A stretch of DNA of 64,000 nt from Bacteroidota bacterium (lineage in GTDB: Bacteria > Bacteroidota > Bacteroidia > B-17B0 > Aurantibacillaceae): NCBI GenBank assembly GCA_018267825.1, contig JAFDXR010000016.1, forward strand, positions 115,550-179,549, written 5' to 3'. This document shows positions 8,665 through 18,065 of the stretch, in pieces. Both the position numbers and the translations under genes were made by a program. The notes under the pieces are model-generated. The model searched no databases and was not told the DNA's origin. It saw only the letters and a list, made by a program, of their open reading frames with translations. Numbering within the stretch: position 1 is the stretch's first letter; each line of letters starts with the position of its first letter.

Positions 8665-10182
8665 ATGCTAAATGCCATTGTGCCGCGTTTTATAAAACGC
8701 CTGGATAAGTACTTCCTGCTACATTATCCGATCCTCTGGATCAGTAAGATTCATTACGTTTTATATTTTGCCGTGATCATGTGGGCTTTATCGGCCCTTA
8801 TTGGTTTTGCCATGCCCGTAAACCTGGCACAGCCGGAAGACATGGCGCTCTGGTACGTGATGTTTACCGTACTGGCTATCATTCTTTTTTGTGTCTGGCT
8901 TTATAAAAATACCATTTTCAATGTAGAGAAGAAATTCGGGAACCGGCACTGGACAGATGAGTTTAAGCTGTTCTTTCTGTATACCTGTACCATTTTTATT
9001 TACTTCTCCTTTGCGTATCCGTTTTCATTGGTATATAGCCATAAAGTCGCTAATGCTGTTTCTACAGATGACTTCATTCATGACATTAATATCCTCAACG
9101 AATCGGACGCATTTATTGCAGATAACTTCTACAAGTATTATAGCTACACCGATACAACAACGAATACAACACATTATGATATTAACCGAAGAGTGTCTTT
9201 CGGAGAAAACACCCCTTATATGATGGTATATGACTCCATACAGCATCCCGGGTTGTTAACAAACAAAATGCTGGAAGTCGGATACAATCAAAGAAAAAAA
9301 TCTGACGAAGCTATTCTGGAGATCTTAAATAAACGGGTTGAGGTATTTAAACGTTATCACCTGGAGGCGGATATCAACCCGGCAGATGTTCTACATACAT
9401 ACAGAGAACTCTGCAAACGCTGGCAGACCGATAGCAATGATGTTGACCTTATCCGTAAGAGCTATTCCTTTATGAGCCCTATCAGTCGCATATTTGACAA
9501 TGTGGCTGAAGCTAAATTCCAGGTCATTTTCTTACTCCGTGGTGATTTCATCACATTCGAATTATACTTTACATTTTACGTATGCCTTATCTTCCTCCTT
9601 TTCCGCAATGTACGCTGGCAGCATTTCCTCGTGACGATCGTCAGTATGATCGTGGTTTCCATCCTGCTCCTTATCATCAGCCTGCTTTTCCCTTACTACG
9701 GGGATTATGATACCTATATAACGGGACGGAATTACAATGACCGATGGCTGATATACAATACCACCATTCTGCTCATTTTTCTGTCAACCATCATTTTCAC
9801 TATCGTTGCTGTTTTTCAGAAAAAACGTTTTTCGGCGGTGACCAACATCTTCATGCAGGTGGGCTATATCATTTTCCCGATGATGCCTCTTTTTATTGTG
9901 TTCTATATTCGCGAATACTGGGGCTTTTGCCATAATCCAAACCAGGAAGTGTACGACAGGTTTGCAGAAGCCTATAAAGTATCGCATCAGGGCCAATACG
10001 ACAGTCTCTATTCTACATACGAATACCAGTACAACGAATTGTTGAACCAGTATTACAATAACCAGTATTACCTGTGTTGTTTTATTGCCCAATGGCTGGG
10101 AGTAATATTATTCATTGCCCTGGTGATGCCATTTATGAAATCATTATTCGTTAAACAACTGGCCCTTCCCCGAAAAAAATAA
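8665..10182 (+). CDS. Uncharacterised multi-pass membrane protein
   Basis: 505 residues, no family recognised. About three membrane segments sit near the N-terminus (roughly 25-50, 58-82, 92-118). A polar region of about 170 residues (about 120-290), rich in Tyr, Asp and Asn, follows and probably faces the periplasm. At least five more hydrophobic segments follow to the C-terminus, with another short polar loop (about 425-465) rich in Tyr and Gln. The stop codon overlaps the ATG of the GSCFA gene by one base (TAATG), suggesting translational coupling. It lies after the terminator of the LytTR operon, so it is probably a separate unit. Function unknown. Confidence 0.82.
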   Translation: MLNAIVPRFIKRLDKYFLLHYPILWISKIHYVLYFAVIMWALSALIGFAMPVNLAQPEDMALWYVMFTVLAIILFCVWLYKNTIFNVEKKFGNRHWTDEFKLFFLYTCTIFIYFSFAYPFSLVYSHKVANAVSTDDFIHDINILNESDAFIADNFYKYYSYTDTTTNTTHYDINRRVSFGENTPYMMVYDSIQHPGLLTNKMLEVGYNQRKKSDEAILEILNKRVEVFKRYHLEADINPADVLHTYRELCKRWQTDSNDVDLIRKSYSFMSPISRIFDNVAEAKFQVIFLLRGDFITFELYFTFYVCLIFLLFRNVRWQHFLVTIVSMIVVSILLLIISLLFPYYGDYDTYITGRNYNDRWLIYNTTILLIFLSTIIFTIVAVFQKKRFSAVTNIFMQVGYIIFPMMPLFIVFYIREYWGFCHNPNQEVYDRFAEAYKVSHQGQYDSLYSTYEYQYNELLNQYYNNQYYLCCFIAQWLGVILFIALVMPFMKSLFVKQLALPRKK

Positions 10183-11156
10183 TGAAGTTCCATCTCGATT
10201 ACCAGGTTCCAAAAGCGGCGTTTCAACTGGAACACAGACACTCTCTGCTCCTTGTAGGTTCATGTTTTACGGAGCACATCGGGCATTATCTGCAATCGCA
10301 CAAATTCAATGCGTTGTGTAATCCCTTCGGACTCATGTTTAATCCGGCCAGTATCTGCCAGGCCCTGCAACGCATTATAAACAATACACCGTTCCGGGAT
10401 CAGGATCTGATATTTCATCAGGATACCTGGTATGCCTGGGAAGCGCACGGCATTTTTTCGCATAGCGACAAATCTGTTTTATTAAGTCAGCTGAATGACT
10501 CGATGAAGCTTTGGCAGGAAGCCATCCTAACAGCAAACTACCTCATACTTACACCCGGAACTGCTTTTGTATACAGGCATATGGAAACGGGCCTCGATGT
10601 GGCCAATTGCCACAAAGTACCCCAAAAGGAATTTCAGAAATACCTGATGACTTCTGAACAGGTCGTAAATGCGTTTTCGGAAGTTATTATAGCCTTACAT
10701 AAACTTAATCCCCAACTGGAAATTATTTTCACGGTATCACCGGTAAAACACCTGCGCGACGGCATGATTGAAAACAACCTGAGTAAAGCCATCCTGATCC
10801 AGGCTGTTCATGAACTATGTTATAAGATGCCATCATGCAGCTACTTTCCGGCCTATGAGCTGGTTATTGACGACCTGCGCGATTACCGCTTCTTTGAAAC
10901 CGATATGGCACATCCCAACAAACAGGCGATCGAGTATGTATGGAAAAAATTCTCCAAAGCCTATTTCAGTGATTGTACAGAAGCGCTGAATCAACGTATC
11001 GAAGATATTGTCCGTGCCACATGGCACAAGCCATTGAAACCGGATAGCGTCGAGTTCAAAAAATTTAAAGAGGCCTATTCCCTGAAATGCTCAGACCTGG
11101 TGCGGGAGTACCCATTCCTGGACCTGAAGCATGAGCTGGCTCATTTCAGTATGTGA
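10182..11156 (+). CDS. GSCFA-domain protein (SGNH/GDSL-like)
   Basis: 324 residues. The family motif GSCF is at residues 26-29 (LLLVGSCFTEHIG); further conserved-looking blocks are GTAFVY (126-131), SPVKHLRDG (186-194) and DMAHPN (241-246). In SGNH-type hydrolases a Ser near the N-terminus and a D-x-x-H near the C-terminus form the active site, and S27 with D241/H244 fits that layout; this is inference from family resemblance. No signal peptide, so probably cytoplasmic or membrane-associated through the coupled upstream membrane protein. Its last 66 bp overlap the convergent zinc-ribbon gene. Substrate unknown; acyl-ester or glycan deacylation would be typical. Confidence 0.85.
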   Translation: MKFHLDYQVPKAAFQLEHRHSLLLVGSCFTEHIGHYLQSHKFNALCNPFGLMFNPASICQALQRIINNTPFRDQDLIFHQDTWYAWEAHGIFSHSDKSVLLSQLNDSMKLWQEAILTANYLILTPGTAFVYRHMETGLDVANCHKVPQKEFQKYLMTSEQVVNAFSEVIIALHKLNPQLEIIFTVSPVKHLRDGMIENNLSKAILIQAVHELCYKMPSCSYFPAYELVIDDLRDYRFFETDMAHPNKQAIEYVWKKFSKAYFSDCTEALNQRIEDIVRATWHKPLKPDSVEFKKFKEAYSLKCSDLVREYPFLDLKHELAHFSM

Positions 11157-12275
11157 TGCTTTTTTATGCTGCATCACAAAGAAGAGGATTACGCCAACCA
11201 CTGCCAGAATCATCAGAATAAATAAAGTTATCTTGATGGCGCTGTATGGTCTTTCGCCCTGCACTTCACCGGTGCGGGCATTGATCATGAAGCGGTATAC
11301 TTTTTCGTTATAGCGGTACGCACTGAGCCATACCGGTAAGAGAATGTGTTTGAATGTAATGTCATGGTACTCGATGTTCATGGATAAAATCTGCTGAACA
11401 TCACCACCAATATTGCTGCAAACTGTAGAGCGAATGGGCGATTCCATGCGGGCTTTGGCTTTTTCAAAACCTTCCTTCAGACCAACCTGGTAACTTTCGG
11501 TAACGAAGCCCGACAGGTATTTATCATTGTATGCTGTGAGTGCAGGCAAATCCCAGGGTTCCAGCTCATTGGCCAGGCTCTCGGGGAGAGATTTGGACGA
11601 TACAACCAGAATGTCATCAAATGTATTGTATACCGTTCCGCTCACCGGATACCAGCGTGTACGCTGTACTTCACGGGTCTGCGTTTTCCCTTCGGAATCC
11701 GTATAGGTTTCAGTTTCATAATAATGAATCCCCTGCATCCCGGTGTATTGCGTGGTTGTATTGCTATCGTAGGTCCAGTAAGGCATATAAAGACCGTTTA
11801 GCTTTTCTGCCGAAGACTGTGCGTATTGTTTCAGTTTATTGGGAGCGAACCACAAAGAACCTGCCCATTTCACAAACTCATCTGTAGCCTTCTTTCGGTC
11901 GATGGCAAATGGCAATAAATAAGCCGGTTTTATAATCGTGGAAGTCGTGGCATTTTTTATAACAAGCGGTGTGTCACAATACGGGCAGGTGGAGGAAGTT
12001 ACATTCGGCTTCAGTGTAGTGGATGCACCACAGTTATCGCATTTCACGGTACTTACTTCCTGCTTATCGTTTAGGTGTGCTTTCTCATCAAGGAAACTTT
12101 CAAAATCATTTTCAATAATTTCGGCAACGGGTTCATCTTCTATTTCATTTTTAGCCCCGCAATATTCGCAGTTCAGGTGTTTGGTACCTGGCTGGTATTT
12201 CAGGTTGGCGCCACAATCCTTACACTTGATGAAGCTCCCTGTTTCTGCTGTTTTTTCTGAAAATGAATTATCCAT
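11091..12275 (-). CDS. Zinc-ribbon membrane protein, function unknown
   Basis: 394 residues from the ATG at 12275 (a GTG six bases upstream is also in frame). Two zinc ribbons stand at the N-terminus: C18/C21 with C36/C39, and C79/C82 with C97/C100. A soluble middle domain rich in Tyr and Thr follows (LNGLYMPYWTYDSNTTTQYTG region) and a single membrane helix lies at about 349-369 near the C-terminus. This is a widespread family of unknown role, sometimes annotated as PriA-like only because of the zinc ribbon; there is no helicase motif here. The last 22 codons are antisense to the end of the GSCFA gene. Confidence 0.82.
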   Translation of the reverse strand: MDNSFSEKTAETGSFIKCKDCGANLKYQPGTKHLNCEYCGAKNEIEDEPVAEIIENDFESFLDEKAHLNDKQEVSTVKCDNCGASTTLKPNVTSSTCPYCDTPLVIKNATTSTIIKPAYLLPFAIDRKKATDEFVKWAGSLWFAPNKLKQYAQSSAEKLNGLYMPYWTYDSNTTTQYTGMQGIHYYETETYTDSEGKTQTREVQRTRWYPVSGTVYNTFDDILVVSSKSLPESLANELEPWDLPALTAYNDKYLSGFVTESYQVGLKEGFEKAKARMESPIRSTVCSNIGGDVQQILSMNIEYHDITFKHILLPVWLSAYRYNEKVYRFMINARTGEVQGERPYSAIKITLFILMILAVVGVILFFVMQHKKASHTEMSQLMLQVQEWVLPHQV

Positions 12276-12335
12276 ATACACTAGATTATACGACTAAAAT
12301 TACTTATTTTTTTATTGCGCGCAAGCATTTCCGTT

Positions 12336-13202
12336 TTAAGGTTTTGGTTTGATAACCAGGGTATCAAACGAAGGGGAATAGCCACAGAAAGCACCAATGG
12401 AAGCATCGCCCTGGATAGTATTCTGCAGATTGGATGGGGCTGCAAACGGATTGCCATTACTGGCTTTGTTGGCATAATAGGAACGCCAGAACAGGTATTC
12501 GTTATAACCGATGGTGCAGAATTTCACAACAACCGTATCCCCCACCCTGTAATAGCCACGCGATACATCGGGCTCATGATCATACTCTTCCTGCTTTCCG
12601 GGTTGCGGAGGCCTTTCATAACCAAAGTCAAAACTTTTTCCGTCTACAAATTTATCGTCAAAAGATGAATTGAATGGAGCCGCAAAACTCTGATCTCCCT
12701 GGCGTTTGGCAAACCAGCGGTAACAATCTCCCAGACCCGCAGGGTCGGTCAGGTGCCCCCAGCAAAACGTCAGGCTGTCTTTTTCGTATTTGGCGTAAAT
12801 GCTGTCCAGGGCAATGGGGCTGCGGATCGAAGTGGTTGCACTGTAACTTTTACCATTATAATGAATCGTGAGGTTATAAGTTTTTCCAACCTGGCCAATA
12901 ACCGTGGATCCCAGGTAAATATAGCCTTCGGCCGGAAAAAGTTCTTTGAGCGTGTCGGTATTGCTGCCATCCGAAACGGTCACAAAAGCCCCTTTCACAA
13001 AAAACTTGGTCGGGTCGCTCAGGTCTACATTCCCAAAGTAAGGCGCTGTTACCGAAAGCAGCACGGTAGCCGGTTGACCGGTTTCAATACTGGCTTCCAC
13101 CACCAGTTTCTCAGTGTATTCAGGCAGTTTAACGTTAATGGTTTTACGGCAGGCCGAAAACAGGAGAAACGTAAAAACACTTATGTATATAAAGTATCTC
13201 AT
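12336..13202 (-). CDS. DUF4249 family outer-membrane-associated lipoprotein
   Basis: 288 residues. The signal peptide ends FSAC (C18), a lipobox, followed by RKTINVKLPEYTEKLVVEAS, the typical start of DUF4249 proteins. They are nearly always encoded next to a TonB-dependent receptor in Bacteroidota, as here: its ATG shares one base with the receptor's TGA stop. The likely role is a surface or periplasmic partner of the receptor in substrate capture, but no ligand is known. Confidence 0.88.
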   Translation of the reverse strand: MRYFIYISVFTFLLFSACRKTINVKLPEYTEKLVVEASIETGQPATVLLSVTAPYFGNVDLSDPTKFFVKGAFVTVSDGSNTDTLKELFPAEGYIYLGSTVIGQVGKTYNLTIHYNGKSYSATTSIRSPIALDSIYAKYEKDSLTFCWGHLTDPAGLGDCYRWFAKRQGDQSFAAPFNSSFDDKFVDGKSFDFGYERPPQPGKQEEYDHEPDVSRGYYRVGDTVVVKFCTIGYNEYLFWRSYYANKASNGNPFAAPSNLQNTIQGDASIGAFCGYSPSFDTLVIKPKP

Positions 13203-15715
13203 CAGAATTTAAAATTCCAGGTTATCGTTGGCAGTACCGGGAACAGCGATACCTGTTTGGCTTTTACTGTAAAAGTACCACTCAGGAAATCGCCTGAGGT
13301 GTCAAAATAAATAAAGTAAGGATTATAGCGGTTGTACGCATTAAAAATACTGAGGGTCCAGCTGCTCTGGTAATTTTTTGCCCACCATTTCGGCAGGTTT
13401 ATATTGGACATATCTTTTCCCCTGCGCTCATAGCGCCGGGTAATTCGTGCCCGTTTTTTTTCAATCTGTTTCTCACGATCCGGGGTATACGTTACTGATA
13501 GATCTAGCCTGTGATAGTCCGGGAATTTATACGAATTACGCAAGCCATAATCATTGCTTACGGAACCCTCATAGGCAAACAAAGCACTTGGCAGGGTACC
13601 CCGGTTCCCGGTGCCATATACCCAGATCAATCCGAAATTCCATTTTTTGTTATGATCGTAGGTAATCACAACCGAGGCATCGTGCCGGCGATCGTATTTG
13701 GCCAGGTATTTCTTGCCGTAATTAATGGCATCAAACTGGCGCCAGGTCCATGACAGTGTATAACCTATCCAGCCTGTGAATTTCCCGGTACGTTTTTTCA
13801 GAAAAAATTCTGCACCATAAGCCCAGCCTTTTCCATAGGTGAAGGCATTATCAGGATTATCGAATACATTATCCTGAGGCTCTGCACCCTCCTTGTAATC
13901 GATCTGGTTTTTCATGTCTTTGTAATACACTTCGACAGAACTCTCAAACATATCGTGATTAAAATTCTTGAATACACCAAAAGCATATTGATTCCCTATT
14001 TGCGGCTTGATGAGCTCCGTACAAGGCATCCACACATCGGTAGGCAAACTCACCGACGAAATAGACGCCAGGTGTATGTACTGGAAATTGCGTGTGTATG
14101 AGGCTTTAAGCGACAATGTACGACTCAGGCTGTAACGAAAACTCAGGCGGGGCTCAAGCCCGTTGTAATCAGCTACTTTTTTTCCCGGCGCATAAACCAC
14201 GGTATCGATTGTCTTCCCGAAATCATTTTTCTTATAGCGTGTAAATGGGCCTACCTGTGCGAAATACCCAAACCTTAAGCCAGCATTCACCTTAATACGA
14301 TCGGTTACTTCCCAATCGTCACTTACATATATAGCGGCATCGTGAGAATACAGGCGGATAACTCTGCCTATATCAAATTTCACCTCTCCCTGTTTGGCAG
14401 AAACATTGCTCGGAGTAAAAGTGTGGAAGATATAATTAACACCCACTTTTACATTGTGGCGGGTATTCGGGAAATAATTGACATCGTATTTTACATTCCA
14501 GTCTTTGATCCCTGAAAACAATGTCAGCTCAAAATTATCCTGGGCCGCCGTAAACGAAAAATCATACTTGCTGTATACTACAGACAGGTTCGAAAACAGC
14601 TTGGCATTAAACAGGTGATTCCAGCGCAGACAAGCGGTTGCATTACCCCATGGGATTTTTGCGGTAAAGCCATCGTTGTTGTATTTGAAAATATCGCGAC
14701 CGAAATAAGCACTTAAAAACAACCGGTTTTTATCGTTGATCTGGTAATTCAGTTTTGCATTCAGGTCATAAAAATAATAGGAAGTACCTGCAAAATCGGT
14801 ATGCTTCATAAAGGGCTTGGCGATCACATCGGCATAGGTTCTGCGGGCACTGATGATAAATGAGGCTTTATCTTTTTTGATAGGCCCCTGTATTGTCAAT
14901 CTTGAAGCAATGATCCCGATGCCACCATCGACCTGGAATTTTTGCGAATTTCCTTCCTTCATGGAAACATCCAGCACCGAGGACAAACGGCCACCATATT
15001 GCGAGGGCATGCCTCCTTTGATCAGGTTTACATTTTTGATCGCATCGCCGTTAAAGATGGAAAAGAACCCCATGAGATGGGATGCATTGTAAATAGTAGC
15101 CTCATCGAGCAGGATTAAGTTCTGATCGGGCCCGCCACCACGCACATAAAATCCCGTATTGCCATCACCGGCCGATTTCACCCCAGGGATAAGCTGAATG
15201 GTTTTGAGAATATCCACCTCACCCATAAAAGCAGGCAACTTCTTTATCTGCGCCACATCCAGCTGTACACTGCTCATCTGGGTGCTTTGCACATTCTGAT
15301 CCGTTTTTTCGCTTACAACTTCCACTTCATTCAGCGTGGTTTCTTCGGGCAGCAGTGAAATCTGTTCGCTCAGGTTTTTATTGAGTTCAATTACTTTTGA
15401 GAATGTCTGAAAACCCACATAGCTGCATTGCAGGGTATATGTACCTGCTGGCAGCGTGAGTGAATAAAAACCATATACATTGGTGCTGGCACCTTTCATG
15501 AGTTCTTTTACATATACATTGGCGCCAATAGCCGATTCACCATTCCGCGAATCTTTCACATAACCACTGATGGTGAAATTCTGTGCCATGGCAGTGAAGC
15601 CGCTCAAAAGCGAAAAAATAAATATGACTCTCAGATTTTTCAGGAATGATAAAAGTAATAAATTTGTTGTACTTTTAATTAAATTAACAGCTGCATCTAT
15701 AGTAAAATCAATCAT
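13202..15715 (-). CDS. TonB-dependent receptor with N-terminal carboxypeptidase-like domain
   Basis: Outer-membrane active transporter of about 837 residues. A signal sequence ends TAMAQ, then a CarboxypepD_reg-like beta domain (ISGYVKDSRNGESAIGANVYV), then the plug domain (VRGGGPDQNLILLDEATIYN, then LSSVLDVSMKEGN) and a 22-strand-type barrel ending in an aromatic residue (WNFKF). I chose the ATG at 15715 because a -7 box lies 15 bases upstream and a further upstream start would run into the divergent gene; the signal peptide then has a long N-region, so the exact start is uncertain. Translationally linked to the DUF4249 gene. The substrate is not evident: no SusD partner, metal regulator or hydrolase sits beside it. 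Confidence 0.92.
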   Translation of the reverse strand: MIDFTIDAAVNLIKSTTNLLLLSFLKNLRVIFIFSLLSGFTAMAQNFTISGYVKDSRNGESAIGANVYVKELMKGASTNVYGFYSLTLPAGTYTLQCSYVGFQTFSKVIELNKNLSEQISLLPEETTLNEVEVVSEKTDQNVQSTQMSSVQLDVAQIKKLPAFMGEVDILKTIQLIPGVKSAGDGNTGFYVRGGGPDQNLILLDEATIYNASHLMGFFSIFNGDAIKNVNLIKGGMPSQYGGRLSSVLDVSMKEGNSQKFQVDGGIGIIASRLTIQGPIKKDKASFIISARRTYADVIAKPFMKHTDFAGTSYYFYDLNAKLNYQINDKNRLFLSAYFGRDIFKYNNDGFTAKIPWGNATACLRWNHLFNAKLFSNLSVVYSKYDFSFTAAQDNFELTLFSGIKDWNVKYDVNYFPNTRHNVKVGVNYIFHTFTPSNVSAKQGEVKFDIGRVIRLYSHDAAIYVSDDWEVTDRIKVNAGLRFGYFAQVGPFTRYKKNDFGKTIDTVVYAPGKKVADYNGLEPRLSFRYSLSRTLSLKASYTRNFQYIHLASISSVSLPTDVWMPCTELIKPQIGNQYAFGVFKNFNHDMFESSVEVYYKDMKNQIDYKEGAEPQDNVFDNPDNAFTYGKGWAYGAEFFLKKRTGKFTGWIGYTLSWTWRQFDAINYGKKYLAKYDRRHDASVVITYDHNKKWNFGLIWVYGTGNRGTLPSALFAYEGSVSNDYGLRNSYKFPDYHRLDLSVTYTPDREKQIEKKRARITRRYERRGKDMSNINLPKWWAKNYQSSWTLSIFNAYNRYNPYFIYFDTSGDFLSGTFTVKAKQVSLFPVLPTITWNFKF

Positions 15716-15729
15716 TTCACCTGCAATTC

Positions 15730-15737
15730 CAAACCTA
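15730..15737 (-). promoter_or_regulatory. -7 promoter box (TAGGTTTG) of the TonB receptor/DUF4249 operon
   Basis: Exact TAnnTTTG match on the minus strand, ending 15 bases before the ATG at 15715. It supports that start over longer in-frame possibilities upstream. Confidence 0.4.
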
Positions 15738-15752
15738 CAGGCATTACTTTTC

Positions 15753-16904
15753 ATGTATAAACGTTTTCTTTTTTTAGGCCTCTGCCTGTATTTTATTTCC
15801 GGAAGAGCCACCGCGCAGTTATCAAAAGCCGAGTACTACAATAAGATCGATAATGCGATGTATGTACTCTCCAAAATGTACCCTCATATTACCGAAGACT
15901 CCCTGGTTTTGTTTGTAAACCGGAAGTATACCTCCAATGAGGATAAAGTAAGGGCCTATTCAACCTGGATTGCCCTGAATGTGCATTATGATATGGAACG
16001 TTTCAAGGACTTCAGTTACATGAAGCTCATGAATTTCAGGAACGCTTCCGATCTCTCGCAAAATGCCGATACCGTATTTCGTCGGCGGACAGCAGTATGC
16101 GAAGGTTTTTCAAAACTCATGAATAAACTCTGCGCAGCATCGGGAATTCCCTCATTTATGGTGGTTGGCTATACACGCATGCCCGACGCGGATGAAGTAG
16201 TAACCGATATATTGCATGCCTGGAATGCAGTGAAAGTCGACAGCACCTGGCAACTTATTGATATTACATGGTCTAATGGTTATGTACACCCTGTAAAGGG
16301 TTATGTGCATCGGTTTTCAGACAAATACTTCATGACCAAACCCGAAGTATTCGTCAACGATCACTGGCCGCTGGATGCCATGTGGCAATTACAGGAACAC
16401 CCGGTTTCGCGCAGGCATTTTTTCAAACCGGATTCTGCCGAAACACCGGGGCCTGTTTATTATTTCAATGATAGTATCAGGCGTTATATAGCCCAAACCG
16501 AAGACGGCCGACGCTATATGGATTTTGAGCATTACCATGCCAATGAACCCGGAAACACTTCCTATGTGCAAACTCTGGATATAATGGTAAACAATGAAGC
16601 GGCAGAGCATCTTATGTCTGCATCGCTGTATTATGAGGAGTTTGTGGAGTTCTACAACAAAACCCTCTCCAAACAAATGACCGCCGCTAACCTTAAAAAA
16701 GGCAAGGTCATGCTGGAAGAAGCCCGCACCTACAACAATAAAGCCATTGAGGCGTTGAAACATAAAAAAGCCTACACGGCTCAATACCAGGCGATCTTCG
16801 CCGATATGATCAAATCGACGGAGACCAATAACAAAACCATTAGCGACGGTATGAGTTATCTGAACTCAATGCAAAAACAGCTCAAAGCCTCCAAAGGTAA
16901 ATAA
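15753..16904 (+). CDS. Secreted transglutaminase-like (papain-fold) protein
   Basis: 383 residues from the ATG at 15753, giving a clean signal peptide (MYKRFLFLGLCLYFISG, cleavage near ATAQ). The open frame extends further upstream but without a plausible start. The transglutaminase-like core has the Cys-His-Asp triad: C116 in TAVCEGFSK, H155 in LHAWNAVKV, D170 in QLIDITWS. Such proteins are usually periplasmic cysteine peptidases or inactive relatives rather than true cross-linkers. C-terminal part is helical and charged (about 280-383). Divergent from the TonB receptor; no functional partner evident. Confidence 0.86.
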   Translation: MYKRFLFLGLCLYFISGRATAQLSKAEYYNKIDNAMYVLSKMYPHITEDSLVLFVNRKYTSNEDKVRAYSTWIALNVHYDMERFKDFSYMKLMNFRNASDLSQNADTVFRRRTAVCEGFSKLMNKLCAASGIPSFMVVGYTRMPDADEVVTDILHAWNAVKVDSTWQLIDITWSNGYVHPVKGYVHRFSDKYFMTKPEVFVNDHWPLDAMWQLQEHPVSRRHFFKPDSAETPGPVYYFNDSIRRYIAQTEDGRRYMDFEHYHANEPGNTSYVQTLDIMVNNEAAEHLMSASLYYEEFVEFYNKTLSKQMTAANLKKGKVMLEEARTYNNKAIEALKHKKAYTAQYQAIFADMIKSTETNNKTISDGMSYLNSMQKQLKASKGK

Positions 16905-16964
16905 CGCTTTACCGTTTATCAGCAACCATTCACCTACTCCACCGTCTTTCCGGCCTAATACACC

Positions 16965-16996
16965 TTGCGGGCAGGTGCTTGATTCCTCTACCTTTG
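16965..16996 (+). promoter_or_regulatory. Bacteroidota-type promoter for the MBL hydrolase
   Basis: -33 TTG at 16965-16967, 21-base spacer, -7 box TACCTTTG at 16989-16996 (exact TAnnTTTG). The ATG of the next gene is at 17019, giving a leader of about 18 bases. This is the best two-part promoter in the window. Confidence 0.55.
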
Positions 16997-17018
16997 TATA
17001 GCATTAATCTGAAACAAC

Positions 17019-18053
17019 ATGCTCTCAATAAAACCATTTGGTAAGAACCCCGCCGGCGAGCGCCTGGACCGGATCCGTAAATCACCCAATTATAAAAATG
17101 AATCATTCAAAAATCTTTCGGAAACATCCATGATGGCTGAGGATTCATCGATGCTTCGCAACATGAAAGACTTTTTCCGGAAGTCGAAAAACAATGTCCC
17201 TGCCTCCCCCATTCCCACCATGAAAACCGATTTACATGCACTGGATTCCGGCCATCCTTCGGTGGTTTGGTTCGGCCATTCTTCTTACCTGATCCGGATT
17301 CATGGCAAAAACATCCTCGTGGACCCGGTTTTCAGTGATCATGCCGCTCCGGTTTCCTTCATGATTAAAGCGTTTACCGGTGCCAATGCCTACACAGCAG
17401 CAGATATGCCGGAGATTGATCTCCTGATCCTGACACACGATCATTACGACCACCTCGATTACAAAACCATAATGCAACTGAAACCCAAAGTAAAACAGAT
17501 TTTCTGTTCACTAGGTGTTGGCTCTCACCTGGAATACTGGGGCCTTGATACCGATATGATTACAGAATTCGATTGGTGGGATACACATGCATTTACGAAC
17601 GACATTCATTTCACCGCAACTCCGGCCCGTCACTTCACCGGGCGTGGGCTGAAACGTGCTAAAACACTATGGTCATCATTTGTTTTGAAAAGCCCGCAGT
17701 ATAGTTTATTTATCGGTGGCGATTCGGGTTACGATCACCACTTTAAAGCAATTGGCGACAAGTATGGTCCGTTTGACCTGGTGATGCTTGAGTCCGGGCA
17801 ATATAACAGGGCCTGGCCGTTTATACACATGATGCCGGAACAGACAGTACAGGCTGCACACGACCTTCAGGCCAAAACGCTTTTCCCGGTGCATTGGGGT
17901 AAATTTGCACTGGCGATGCACGATTGGAATGAGCCTATTAAACGCGTGCTGAAAAAAGCAGCGGAATTGAATATCCCTGTAACCACACCTATGATCGGGC
18001 AACCGGTGCTGGTAAACGCACATTACCCTGACAAAAAATGGTGGGAGTTCTAG
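17019..18053 (+). CDS. MBL-fold metallo-hydrolase (NAPE-PLD / UlaG-like)
   Basis: 344 residues. Metallo-beta-lactamase fold with HDHYDHLD at 140-147 (H140, H142, D144, H145 ligands), VVWFGHSSYLIRI and NILVDPVFSDHAAP before it, and later ARHFTGRG, GGDSGYDHHF and FPVHWGKF motifs supplying further ligands. This layout matches the family containing mammalian N-acyl-PE phospholipase D and bacterial relatives of unknown substrate. No signal peptide; probably cytoplasmic. Single gene with its own promoter; the region after it holds REP-like palindromes. Confidence 0.88.
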   Translation: MLSIKPFGKNPAGERLDRIRKSPNYKNESFKNLSETSMMAEDSSMLRNMKDFFRKSKNNVPASPIPTMKTDLHALDSGHPSVVWFGHSSYLIRIHGKNILVDPVFSDHAAPVSFMIKAFTGANAYTAADMPEIDLLILTHDHYDHLDYKTIMQLKPKVKQIFCSLGVGSHLEYWGLDTDMITEFDWWDTHAFTNDIHFTATPARHFTGRGLKRAKTLWSSFVLKSPQYSLFIGGDSGYDHHFKAIGDKYGPFDLVMLESGQYNRAWPFIHMMPEQTVQAAHDLQAKTLFPVHWGKFALAMHDWNEPIKRVLKKAAELNIPVTTPMIGQPVLVNAHYPDKKWWEF

Positions 18054-18065
18054 GTGCTGATGTTT

